A DNA stretch of 64,000 nucleotides from Escarpia spicata (Eukaryota; Annelida; Polychaeta; Sabellida; Siboglinidae). Every line of letters starts with the position of its first letter. Within the stretch, counting starts at the first letter, position 1. The notes beneath the pieces are model-generated. The model did no database searches. It saw only the letters and a list, made by a program, of their open reading frames with translations, and was not told where the DNA came from. The stretch covers positions 13,887,469 through 13,951,468 of the forward strand of contig OZ023213.1 in the NCBI GenBank assembly GCA_963995525.1. The letters run 5' to 3'. Of this stretch, positions 26,885-39,207 are shown piece by piece. Position numbers and translations under genes: made by a program.

Positions 26885-28370
26885 ATTATCGAAAGAGGCC
26901 ATTAGAACAATTGATAACAGACAATGATGTGGAAGTCATATATACGTACTGGAAATGGTGAAGACTTCAACATTTGTAAAGAAACACTTAACCAAGCTAC
27001 AACTGTAATTATAAATTCAAATAGAAGCTATGAACAAAAATTAGTTTGTAACATAAAACATTACAGCACGAGTTTTTATGCATATGTTCGGAGCAAACAA
27101 TAAGTTTATGATCAGTTCGGTCCTCTAGAAGATAGTGCGGGAAATATAATTTCAGAGGGATTCTTAATGGCAGAAGACCTGAATGAGTATTTTACTTCGG
27201 TGTTTACCAGGGAAGTATTAGTTAACTGCCAGTACCAGAGACTAAGTTCAAGGGGGCGGAATCAGACTAGTACTAGTTAAGGCAGTTAGTTGTAACCCCG
27301 TAAATGTTAGCTAAGAAAACAAGGGCTATGAAGGATAAAAAGTCACCCGTAGTGGATGGGATTTCACCCAAATTACTATTGGAAATTGTAAAACACATTA
27401 GCGTATCGCTTCCAACATTGTTCATCTTGTCATTAGAAGAGGGAAAGGTTTCTTTAGCACGGAAAGAGGCAAACATTACACCGTTATTTGAAAAAGGTTC
27501 GAGAAACAAGTCAGATAACTACAGACCAGTGAGTTTAACATCGGTGATTTACAAATTATCAGAAAGATTAATTAAAGACCACACGGTGGATTTTTCTTGT
27601 TAAAGTTAATTTGATAAACCCATCTGAACACTGATTTCTAAAAGCGAGGTGATGGTTAACAAATATTATATGTTTTTTGGAAGATGTCACTAAGTGGGTA
27701 GACGTTGGACACCAGTAGATATCATGTGCTTAGATTTTCAGAAACCTTTCGACAAATGCCACATCAAATATTACTGCTTAAGCTAAAGGCCTATTGCCGA
27801 GGAAATTGTATAATTAACTGGATAGAAAGATGGCTGACTGACAGAAGATAACGGGTAGTAGTCGCAAATAGAACATAGATATGCTAGATATGGTACACAG
27901 GAGAGTGACTAAAATTAAACCAAAACTGAGGGATATTAGTTACGAAATACGCCTAAAAGAATATGGTCTAACAACACTAGAGATAAGAAGATTGAGAGGA
28001 GTTCAGACAGAGGTGTTTATACTATTGAATGATTATGAAAATATTGATAGAAATATGTTTTCTCAATTAAGAAAGATAGAAGAACTAGAGGACATGAAGT
28101 TACATTTGTAAAGGAGCAATGTAGATTATATATAAGAAATTTCTCATTTTAACAAAGGACTCTAAATGAATGCAACATATTATCTGCTGATTGTGTGGGT
28201 GGTAGTAGCAGGAATATGTTTACAAATTAAATTGACACATACCTCAGAAGGGTGGGATACATTATTGATAAAAATGTGGTTGCCTCTCGATAAGCCAAAA
28301 GGCTTCCTTGCCCACCTGCCATATAGAGTTAATTATCTGGGTGGCAATCTTGTTAAATCTTGTTAAAGCT
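26885..28370 (+). mobile_element. CR1-like LINE, truncated copy with internal deletion
   Basis: Begins at a point equivalent to 12940 in the long copy and ends with the same 3' sequence ('CTCGATAAGCCAAAAGGCTT', then 'CTTGTTAAATCTTGTTAAA'). Near 27860 the sequence jumps from the equivalent of about 13905 to about 14455, removing some 550 bases that held motifs B and C. Multiple stops. Confidence 0.88.
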
Positions 28371-29224
28371 ACATTTTGTCACTTTTGGTAATGAAATACA
28401 CAGTTTGCCTTGCTGTTCGCCACCAGCGAGATCTTCTGTTGCAAATAAATTAGTATTCTTTTTGCATCTTCCGATACAGTTGCTGCCTCATGTGGTTTAT
28501 GCCAGTACTAAACTGGTTCTTTTATATGCAAATATGCATTGTGTAAATACCGGAAGTAATAGCCACAGTCGGTTTAATAATAATAATATCAACACATTAT
28601 ATTGTTTCTATATTCGAATGATACGACTTGTGACGATACATCTCGTAATCTGCTAATGTCAATTTACGGTGACTTACCGTCTTATCTAGCGAAATTCGCC
28701 TAACCAAAACAATTTTGTTTTATGTGAATGTCATCCACTATGTCACAAGTAGGTCCCCCAGAAAATAGTATATTTTACTTATTGTTTTTAAAGAACTGGC
28801 TGCCATTTTAATGGCCCTCAAATCCCATTAACGCGTATCTTAGTAAGTACGTCATCAAGAAGTATAATTTTTATGTCAGAATACAGGTCTTAGAAGTAGA
28901 ATTTTTAATTTGTTACATTCAACTAATTATTTATTTAATTAATTAAGTAGTATTCTAAGGAATCAGTGCCCCGACCATCATATTAATAATGGTGTAACTG
29001 CAGGTAATAAACATATATGGTAAATGTTGTTCAATAATTTGTTTATTAACATTATACCGAAATTATCAACGGATATAACAGTACCAGGAAGTGCAAATGA
29101 GTTATGTTTAGACATATCCAATACGTGATTTTTTACGATGTTGAGGCTATCCTATATAATGTTCAGCAGTCCAGTAAACGTTTCAACTGATGACTATTTA
29201 AAACTATAAATAAACGCAATTTGT
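28371..29224. other. Non-coding AT-rich stretch
   Basis: No coding or repeat signal beyond short A/T-rich words. Confidence 0.45.
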
Positions 29225-29720
29225 TTCAGACTCGAGTTAATGAAGAGGAAGTTATCAGAGTTGTAAAAATACGTGAAAGTAAATCATCAACTGATTATGA
29301 AGATATAAGTATGAATTTAGTTAAAACAAGTAATTAGTTTTATTGCAAAACCTGTTAATGGTATTTATAAGCTATCCCTCAACACTAGAATTTTCCCGGA
29401 ATTTTTTTTCAAAAGTTGTCCCACTCTTCAAGTATGGTAATAAAAATGGCTGCACTAACAACATACCTATTTCACTGCTACCAGAACTCTCGAAAATTCT
29501 AGAACAAACTATTCAGTTTTTTCTTAGATGGTGTTAGTACAAAGCACAATTTGATAAACCCAAGTCAATTTCATGAAGATATGTCAACATATCATGCATT
29601 AGTAGATCTAATTGATGGAATAGGCCAATCATTAGATACAACGATATGCTGTAGGTGTCTTCGTAGATTAAAAAAACATTCGATACAGTTGATCACCAAT
29701 TATTATGTACCAAATGCAAG
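29225..29720 (+). mobile_element. LINE reverse transcriptase N-terminal remnant
   Basis: Shifting frames read 'VVKIRESKSSTDYEDISM', 'FSKVVPLFKYGNKN', 'NIPISLLPELSKILEQTI', 'HNLINPSQF' and 'KKTFDTVDHQLL' (motif A-like, near 29668-29703). This is the fingers-to-motif-A part of a Jockey/CR1-group reverse transcriptase. It ends there; the remnant at 36380-36985 holds the following motifs. Confidence 0.7.
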
Positions 29721-31040
29721 CCCGAGCCAGCTTTTCACAACGGGGGGTTCACGTTTTGCCAATTTAGACTCCAGGGGCGCCACAAAGTTTTACAATGCAG
29801 AGGGCGCCAAATGTTCATGTGGGGGCTCATAATATGGAAGGTTAGGTTTCTAAATGGAAAGCCATTGAAACTTGTTCGTGTGAGATTGGTGAACGTGTGG
29901 TTTCATCTTATGTTTTTTCTGAATCTTTCATCTTTTATACAAACACCACATTAGCACCACCAGCAGGCCCATAGCGACGGCGTTTTGTGGGTGCGTTTTC
30001 AGACAAAGTGGTACTCATGGGTGCCATGGAGATGTGTCCTCTTTTGTTGCTAAATAAGCTTGAGTTACACTAAATTTTATGCATAAAAACCAACACGGGG
30101 TGATAGCATATTATTAATATAACTGCATTATTTAGTCGAATCCCTTCGTCGTGTGTACAATTATTTTGAATATATCCATATCAATGTAGTAAACGCGGCA
30201 TCGAGGAGTGTGGGCGTGTCCAAGTTAGTTTTAGAATAAACACTTAGTGTTACAATTTTGTGATATTTACAATCTGGTTTTCAGTAAATTAATAACCATA
30301 AATAGAACACTAGTAATGTTACGAAGTGGTTTGAGTAGAATTAGTCTGGCTCAAAATTAAAGGTTTAAACTCGGCAGGAACCCCATTGTATTGTGCTGCC
30401 ATCACTCGGATGCTTGACGGTAAAATGTTACACTAGGACCATCTTGCGACCAACGATGGTACCAGCGCAAGTGATATAATCGGTTGGCTAACAAATTCTA
30501 TTTGATAAATTTTAGGACTAGGAACGTCAAATTTGGTATGATTAGAAAGGGTATAACCTAACCGATAATGTGGTATTCTTGTATGTCATTATTAATGATA
30601 TTTAAAGAAGTTAATAGCGTAGATTAGGAAGGCTGTTTATCGCAGGTGCGAGGAAATATTTTCACACCTCATGTTTGAATGAAATATTTGTTTTACTAAA
30701 ATAATGTATTAAGGTGTGAACGTTATGATATGTTATATTATCGTTACTGCCGTCATGATTCATGGATTCTGATTACATTAAATTCTGATGATATTAAAGT
30801 TATATATTTATATATAAATTAGGTAATTTGAGGATTTTCAGGTGTTGATTATTGTAGGTTTATTATGCAACATTGTTTATTTTTAAACCAACGAGTTGAT
30901 TAGTGTCTGACGAAGTTTTAGAGATTCCGGAACGCAGTTTATGGGATGGCTTAGTTTGTGTTAAGTTTGCTATTGGCTAGTTAGACTTCCAGCGCTTGGT
31001 CGCCATTAGAGTATTTAAGAAAATTACGGCCATTTAGCCT
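29721..31040. other. Unassigned stretch
   Basis: No coding motif. It may contain the left part of an element carrying the minisatellites that follow, since the junction into the first 65-bp unit is abrupt. Confidence 0.4.
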
Positions 31041-31300
31041 CAGACGACCGTTGTAGCATTGCTGTGGGAGTTCCAGATATAGTCTCCAAGACGTGGGACT
31101 TACATGAGACGATCGTTGTAGCACTGCTGTGAGAGTTCAAGATATAGTCTCCAAGACGTGGGACTTACATCAGACGACCGTTGTAGCACTGCTGTGAGAG
31201 TTCAAGATATAGTCTCCAAGACGTGGGACTTACATCAGACGACCGTTGTAGCACTGCTGTGAGAGTTCAATATATAGTCTCCAAGACGTGGGACTTACAT
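31041..31300. repeat. Minisatellite, four 65-bp units
   Basis: Unit starts at 31041, 31106, 31171 and 31236, each with 'GACCGTTGTAGCA' (or a one-base variant) and ending 'ACGTGGGACTTACAT'. The later copies are nearly identical. Confidence 0.95.
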
Positions 31301-31334
31301 CGACGTGTTTGTTGCCCCTGTCTTTAAACTGTAA

Positions 31335-31960
31335 CGCTTGACGCCTACCGACCACCATCCAACGCCTACTGTGTATCGTCTCACCGCCATGCACGTTCGC
31401 TCATCGCTTGACGCCTACCGACCACCATCCAACGCCTACTGTGTATCGTCTCACCGCCATGCACGTTCGCTCATCGCTTGACGCCTACCGACCACCATCC
31501 AACGCCTACTGTGTATTGTCTCACCGCCATGCACGTTCGCTCATCGCTTGACGCCTACCGATCACCATCCAACGCCTACTGTGTATCGTCTCACCGCCAT
31601 GCACGTTCGCTCATCGCTTGACGCCTACCGACCACCATCCAACGCCTACTGTGTATCGTCTCACCGCCATGCACGTTCGCTTATCGTTTGACGCCTACCG
31701 ACGCCTACTGTGCATCGTTTCGCCGCCGTATACGTTTCGTTCATCGCGTGACGTCCATCGACGCCCATCGTATACTGTCGCACCGACGTGTACGTTCGCT
31801 CGACGCCTATCGACGCCCACTGTGTATCGTTTCGCCGCCATATTCGTTTCGTTCATCGCGTGACGTCTATCGACGCACACCGAATACCGTCATACAGCCG
31901 TATACCTTTCGTTCATCAATGTGACGCCTTTCTACGCCTACATTACCGACATACGGTTGT
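31335..31960. repeat. Minisatellite, five 70-bp units plus degenerate copies
   Basis: Starts at 31335, 31405, 31475, 31545 and 31615, each beginning 'CGCTTGACGCCTACCGA' and containing 'CACCGCCATGCACGTTCGCT'. Shorter degenerate units follow to about 31960. The Pro/Thr/Arg-rich frames here are repeat translations. Confidence 0.95.
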
Positions 31961-32331
31961 ATTTTCATCGTGTGTTCACAGTTGGCGGTTACGCCACACA
32001 ATTTATATAGGTCGGAAGTGCCGTCACATTTGGTGCCGCCAATTCCATGAGCCAAATTTACGACATACAACAATAATATCATTTTCCTCTTATGGAATTT
32101 GAATTAAATTCTAGGTGTCAAACAGTCAAGTACCATAACCTCTACACCTATTTGGCAACTACACGGAACACAAAATGGACGTAGTGATTGAGGATAAAGC
32201 ACCTTCACACATTCTTGCCTCCTCATCGAAGATAAAACTCCCCTTTCTGGGATCTATACATATGCAACTAGCAATCACAGGATTTCGGCAACTAATTACC
32301 TGTTTCTCATCAGAGTGCGCATTTAAGAATT

Positions 32332-35300
32332 GGTGCTGCTAAAGGGGAGTAGGGTAGAACCTGGAGGGATAGTCCCTTTGGTGATGGGCAGCCGCTCCAC
32401 TTCTGTGGAGGCTCTAACCACTGGTTCCCACAGTCTATATATTCATGTATGGCTCCTAGGACCTGCTAGTGTACGGCAATGGCCACACACCGGGCAATGG
32501 TCTCGGCTGACCAGCAAAACTATATGAGTAAGGCTTGTAGGCTAATGCCTATTGAGTCGAGGGACGTCTGCCCTCAGTACACAAAGACTGTTTCGGAGGA
32601 GTAGGCGGCCAGCCGATTGGCTACACCCCCGGCTACAAATGCGAAACAGCAACAGCCTTTCACCAGGCTGCAAGGTACCTACCAAGGCGCACGTGGAAGG
32701 ACCGGTGACCCGCTGTCCTGCGGTGCAAGACTTTTTAGTCAAGGAATAATGGAGTTAACCATACACAAACCAGCGGAAAGCAGTGGGCAACTACCGCTGT
32801 ATTAGCCCAAGAAAACTTGATGAGAATACAGACAGTAAGAGAGGTCCTAGTGGTGAGCCCCCCAGGCTGGATAGGACGACACATACTGGGGAAGAGCTTG
32901 GAGATGTTGGAAGTAACGCCAGAGCTGATGACGGTAATATGCCCGACTGTGCGGGAGGTAAAACCAGCAACAAAAACTAAAAGGGAAAATCCGTGTGGCA
33001 ACATGAGTCATGGAACACTACAAATGGTATCATCGGAAGCAGAAAGATATGGGGTAGATATATTAGGGATTGCGGAACACAGGTTGGCCGGACAAGGACA
33101 TTTTCGCCCGGATTCAGGAGGAAAGTTTATATACTCAGGAGCAACTAAGTCAGGGATGAGTGGTGTTGCGTTCTATCTGTCAAAGAAAACTGAAAATGCA
33201 CTATTAGGATACAATCCGGTCAATGACAGAATTATTACCATACGAATACGAGCAAAACCCACGAATATAACATGTATTAAAATGTATGCACCAACGAGCA
33301 CTGCAGACGACGATGTAATAGAAATGTGTTATGATACACTGCAACGAACAGTTGACGAGGTAAACAGGAGAGACATGGTAGTACTGATGGGTGATTTCAA
33401 TGCAAAAGTTGGCAGTTGTCAAAACGAAGAAGAAAATGGAAATATCGGGAAATATGGACTAGGCGAGAGAAATGGGAGAAGAGATAGACTTGTTGAGTTT
33501 ATCATAGATAATGAACTTTCTTCAAACAATATCAAAGAAGACTGTACACTTGGACAACACCAGATGGTCGGAACAGAAATCAAATCGACTTTATACTGAT
33601 ACCAAAACGATGGAAGACGACTGTGTTTAATGCAAAGACATTACCGGGAGCCGATTGTGGCTCTGACCATGAATTGTTAAGCGCCAAGATTGCGATAAAA
33701 TTAAGAAAGATGAAGAGAGGGAAAGAGATAGTGAGGTATGACGTCAGTGATATCAAAGAAGGATACCAAGTAGAGGTTATGAATCGTTTCGGAGTATTAC
33801 AGACAGTGGCTGACGAGAAGGAACCAGAAGAGTTGGCAGTAGAAATTAGGAACATCATTATGGAATCAGCTGACAAACACTTCATTAAAAAGAGGAGACA
33901 AAAACAACCATGGATAAGCAAAGACACACTGCAGAGGATTGACGAAAGGAAAGAGTTAAAGAAGAACAAAGAAATGAGTGAGAATTATCATGAGAAATAC
34001 AGAGAGAAGTGCAAGATTATTAAACGAATGTGTAAGGAAGACAAGAAGAAATATCTGTATGAGAAGGAACGATAGTCGCAGTATGTTCGAGGAAATCAAG
34101 TCTATGACACAGTCGTTCAAACCTAGACTTGGCGTTATTAAAGATGAAACGGGAATGACTCTGACAGAAAGCGATGACATACTTGAAAGACGGAAGCAAT
34201 ATTGTGAAAGCATGTTTAAGAAATAAGAAACAGAAGAGGTAGACATGGATGAAGGCAGAGAGAGGACAGAACCAGAAGATGAACTTGAGCCTTTGCGTTC
34301 AGAGGTGGAGTGGGCAATAAAAAGTCTAAAAGACGGAAACTCACCTGGCACTGATAACATCACTGCAGAGCCAATAAGAGCAAGTGGAGAAGCAGGCGTG
34401 GATATCTATCACACATTATGCAAGAAAATATGGAGAAGTGGAACATGGCCCATGGACTGGAAACGAGCCATCCTTATACCAATATCGAAAAAAGGTGACA
34501 TACAAGAATTCTCAAACCACAGGACTATATCCCTCATCAGCCATGCGAGCAAAATTATGCTAAAAATCATAATGAAGAGAATCACAACAAAATTAGAATG
34601 TGAAGTCAACAGAACACAAGCTGGTTTCCGGACTGGAAGAGGAACAAGAGATCACATTTTCAACCCGAAGATGTTAATTCAGAAATGCAGAGAATTCAAC
34701 CATGACCTTAGGATCGGTTTCATAGATTATTCAAAAGCTTTTGATAATGTTAGTCATCAACAACTCTGGAAAACCTTGATACACATGGGATTTGACCAGA
34801 AAAATCACATCACTTATCCAAAATTTATATGTTGGGCAGCAGTCTGCAGTGAGAATAGAGTGTGGTACCACATATTGGTTCCCAGTCGGCAAGAGAGTGA
34901 GACAGGGGTGCATTTTGTCCCCCCTATTCAGTCTATACACAGAGAATATCATGAGAGAAGTCGAGACTGACACGAGAAGCAAGTTTTTTAATGGACTGAA
35001 AGTGAATGGACATGAGATATATGAATTGAGATATGCCGATGACACAGGGTTAGTATCCGATACAAAAGAGAGATTGGATAAACTGATGACTACTGTTAAA
35101 GAGCACAGCGAGATGAAAGGATTGAAACTAAACGTAAAGAAGACTAAGATTATGGATGTGTAGGGATGTCGAGAACCATCAGAAGTCACAGTAGATGGCG
35201 AGGAAATAGAACGAGTGGAAAGTTTTGAATATCTGGGGTCACTGATAGAAGCGGATGGAGATGGGACGAAAGAGATCAAGCGGAGGTTGGCAATGGCTAG

Positions 35301-35815
35301 TAAAAAATTGACAGAGATGAAGAAGCTCTGGAAAGCAACGAACAAATATATGAAACCACGAATTATCCGAGTCTGCATATTTCCAACGGCTACATATGGA
35401 TGCGAAACCTGGACTCAAACGTTTAAATGCATTTGAAAACAAATGTTATAGAAAGATATTACGAGTTTCGTTGACTGAACGCAGAACTAACGAATCCATC
35501 GCAGATGAGCTTGGTGTTATACCCGGGACTTTATTGAACTTTGTAAAGAAACAGAAACTACGTTATTTCGGCCATGTGAAACGGCATCAGTCTCTAGAGA
35601 GACTAATAATAGAAGGAAAAGTGGAAGGCAGAAGAAGCAGAGGAAGACCTAGGAGACAATGGGGGAAGGACATAGAGGAATGGATGGGAGCCGACGTCTG
35701 GCGAGTGGGGAGACTGGCAAACAAAAGAGCTGTCTATAGACAATCCATCAAGGCTGCAACGTCCGGAAATGGATAAGCAAACCCAAGAGCTGCTAAACTT
35801 TATTTATATTGTTTG
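32332..35815 (+). mobile_element. RTE-like LINE, nearly full length but broken
   Basis: The 5' UTR-like part (32332-32990) contains 'GGCAATGGTCTCGGCTGACC' and 'GAGGGACGTCTGCCCTCAGT', a leader I associate with RTE-type elements. Then come AP endonuclease, reverse transcriptase and a C-terminal tail, ending near 35815. At least five frame breaks or stops make it inactive. A related 3' end is on the minus strand at 61125-61690. Confidence 0.85.
33003..35776 (+). pseudogene. RTE-like endonuclease/reverse transcriptase, multiply frameshifted
   Basis: The endonuclease part (33003-33690) has 'DILGIAEHRLAGQG', 'TCIKMYAPTS', 'VVLMGDFNAKVG' and, after a frame change, 'GADCGSDHELLSAKI' (SDH motif). The linker and reverse transcriptase (33700-35160) have 'GNSPGTDNITAEPIRASGE', 'IGFIDYSKAFDNVSH' (motif A), 'RQGCILSPLFSLYTE' (motif B) and 'ELRYADDTGLVSD' (catalytic DD, near 35025-35060). 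The tail (35215-35776) has 'ESFEYLGSLIEADG', 'RYFGHVKRHQSLERLIIEG' and 'GRPRRQW'. Breaks fall near 33598, 34073, 34224, 34850 and 35160 and before the last frame. Single-ORF organisation fits RTE. Confidence 0.85.
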
Positions 35816-36379
35816 AATACAATTATTCATCCAAATAAGTGTTCCAGCGCAGTAAGTGAAAACTAGGATTTGTATCAAGCCAGTTGAATTTGTCTACGGG
35901 TTTGCTGCTTGTAATAAATACACTAGCTACACATCTTAAGTTGTTGGTTGTTGAGAATGACCTCTTTGACTGTCGATATGTACCGTAATCATCATATTAA
36001 AAATACAAACGTTGCACCCGTCATTTATTTTTTTTACATAGTTCTGATGAGAAACCAGGAATTATTTGTATATGGCTTAAATAATTGTTTCTGCGCTCAT
36101 AATTGTTAAATCATCGTCGGCCAACCGTATTTTGTCTTCACATGTCACCTCTGAGTGACTATAATTAGAAGTAATTTACCTTTGGTATAAAATTGGATTT
36201 TACATAGAGTTTACAGAATACACTAGGACAGTGTAAAGTCCTGCTGGTTGGATGCAATGGTCTTTTGATATACATGTTTCAAGCGATTGCCCTTTTTACA
36301 CTTGGCATTGTGGACAGACCTCTTAGCCCGGCTTCCCATTCATTAACCGAGGATCACGTAACATATATGGATTCATTAT
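35816..36379. other. Non-coding stretch
   Basis: No gene or transposon motif seen between the RTE-like element and the next LINE remnant. Confidence 0.45.
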
Positions 36380-36985
36380 CCCTTTAATATATGTACAAAT
36401 CAGGCTGCTTTGGCATTCCAAGTAATGTCCAGCAGCCACTAGAAGTGTGTCATACTGTTGAGAGAAGTATACTGTACGTTATACATCACGTGGTGTGCCC
36501 CAAAGCTCAATGCCTCAACCATTTATACTGTAAGTTGGTGATTATGCGCAACATGTCTATGCATGTAAAATATATCCTCTTTGTAGATGACACAAGCATT
36601 TTTATGCAGATAGCAATATAACAAGACTGAGTGATACAATGTGTAACGTACTGGAAAAAGTGACTACTCGGTTTGCAGTAAATACGTTAATATTAGACAT
36701 ACCCAACAACAATTATGTTATTTAGAAATCTTATGTGTAGTAGGGGTGTCGTTATAAATATAAGGAATATTGATGTCGAAAGAGTAAGAGTTGTATTATT
36801 CTTGGGAGTGTATGTTGATTACTTCCTTAATTGGAGTAGTCATATTAATGGTATTTTCATACTGCTAAAAAAGAGTTATCCGCAGATTGTATGGTGCCAA
36901 GCGTCTGGATCACTGGAATTCACTTTTACAACATTTCCAGATATTATTGAACTGAAAACGTTATTATTTATGTACGAAGCTTAGG
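36380..36985 (+). mobile_element. LINE reverse transcriptase remnant (motifs B, C and thumb)
   Basis: A frame near 36485-36530 reads 'GVPQSSMPQPFI' (motif B-like). 36391-36621 ends with 'ILFVDDTSIFMQ' (motif C with Val for Ala). 36715-36984 reads 'VLFLGVYVDYFLNWSSHI', the usual 'FLG...D..L.W..HI' block. It may be the continuation of the remnant at 29225-29720. Confidence 0.7.
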
Positions 36986-38174
36986 CCCTATTACTGTTGC
37001 TTGCCATCAAACATTCAGCTTTCATTTGCTAGGCAGGAAACGACATACTTGTTGAAAGCTAGTTGTGACTTAGAATGGGTATTAGTTCATTTCACGATGA
37101 GATTGATGAATCTCTGTGGCTACGGATTGCGATTGTGGAAGGGTGACATAAAACATTAACAATATAATTGCATTTAAATGTAAATACAAAAATACAAACT
37201 TGTGTAAACAGATAAAATTGCGTTTATGTCTTTGCTAGGGAATAACTTAATGTCAATACTCCAGGCACGGCTGGCAGCAAAGTTAGGAGACAACCCTGGA
37301 CGATCCGACACCACACGATCACGTGAGAGGACCTTTGCATCGCCATTCTCACTCGTAGCAGATGTGGATTTCTTCCTTACTTTTTAATTCTTCTTCTTCA
37401 GTTCTGTTGTATAGTGCGCTATCATATTGATATACGCTTTGCGTTACACACTCCACATCTTCACTTTGACGGTGAGTTTATTTCTAGGTTCTAATTTATA
37501 TAGTTTCAACCTCACAGTGTTTAGACGCCGAGATGCTTGATTGGCCCGGCTACCTAGTAGCAGTGCCTTTGGCGATTAACACCTCACATTTAATGTTTGT
37601 GTGAATGTCGTGTTTATTTATGCATTGTATTGTGTGTCGAATCTTAAACAATAATCGGTTCTTTGCGTCAATACAATTGCATTTATGCCATGACATTTGA
37701 CCATAGGCAATAAATATGGCCCGTTTACAACTTGCACTCTGTTTCTGTTACTGTATACATCAAACAAGCTGTGGCCATTGTGACTGTACCAGCAGTATAC
37801 TAATTAACAATAGTAATAGCCCGACAGAATATATAAAATTATTGCGGAAATGTAACTGTTAACGTACTGAATTCTTCTATATAATATGTGATGACCTATG
37901 TATCTTGCATAGCAATAAATACATTGAAAATGTACATACTATGTATTGATTCTAGTGTATAAAAAAGGACAAAAGTACACGTGTCGGAAACCTAATACAT
38001 TTACCTTAATATATATATGTGTGTATATGGATATGAATTATGTAGATATACAGTACATTGTTGTCTTGTACTGTATCAATTATTATGTTGCCAATGTTTG
38101 ACTAAACGAATCATTTAATAAATAATTATTATAATGCCCAATTTACTAGTCAATCACAAGACAGTCACAATTAT
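36986..38174. other. Downstream flank of the 38-44 kb gene
   Basis: AT-rich sequence without recognised features. From about 38060 it resembles the 3' flank of the 17-20 kb gene ('AATCACAAGACAGT'). Confidence 0.45.
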
Positions 38175-38352
38175 ATTGTACGTCACAACAGGAACTTTAA
38201 TGATTCATCAAATATAAACTTATACAGGAAGCAGTGTATTTGTTCAGCGAAGGAACACAACAACGACAGGGACAGTGCCTGTGAAGCGAGGTGAAGGACG
38301 TATGTCGGCGAATCAATATGATGGTCTTGTGATCATGGCCCAATTATCGATT
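38175..38352 (-). terminator. Non-coding last exon and poly(A) signal of the 38-44 kb gene
   Basis: Starts after a CAG acceptor (38353-38355) with 'AATCGATAATTGGG' and ends beyond ATTAAA (38196-38201) followed by 'GTTCCTGTTGTG'. Homologous last exons are at 16945-17135 and 51327-51530. Confidence 0.75.
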
Positions 38353-38410
38353 CTGAAATTAGTATGAAAAAGCAGCAATTAACGTAGTGCTGGAAAGTAG
38401 CCTTTGCGCG

Positions 38411-39150
<740 letters not shown>

Positions 39151-39207
39151 TGTATGCATGTATGTATATACTCACCATGTCTCTCTCTTCCGTGCCGAGG
39201 AGCTCTT

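Noticed and set aside
31041..31686. CRISPR-like appearance of regular repeats
   Set aside because: Units are contiguous tandem copies with no unique spacers, and the DNA is eukaryotic.
31618..32102. Frames with periodic 'TPT.YR' or 'RRLLCIVSPPYTFRSS' peptides
   Set aside because: These come from translating the 70-bp minisatellite; no start context, splice sites or paralogue.
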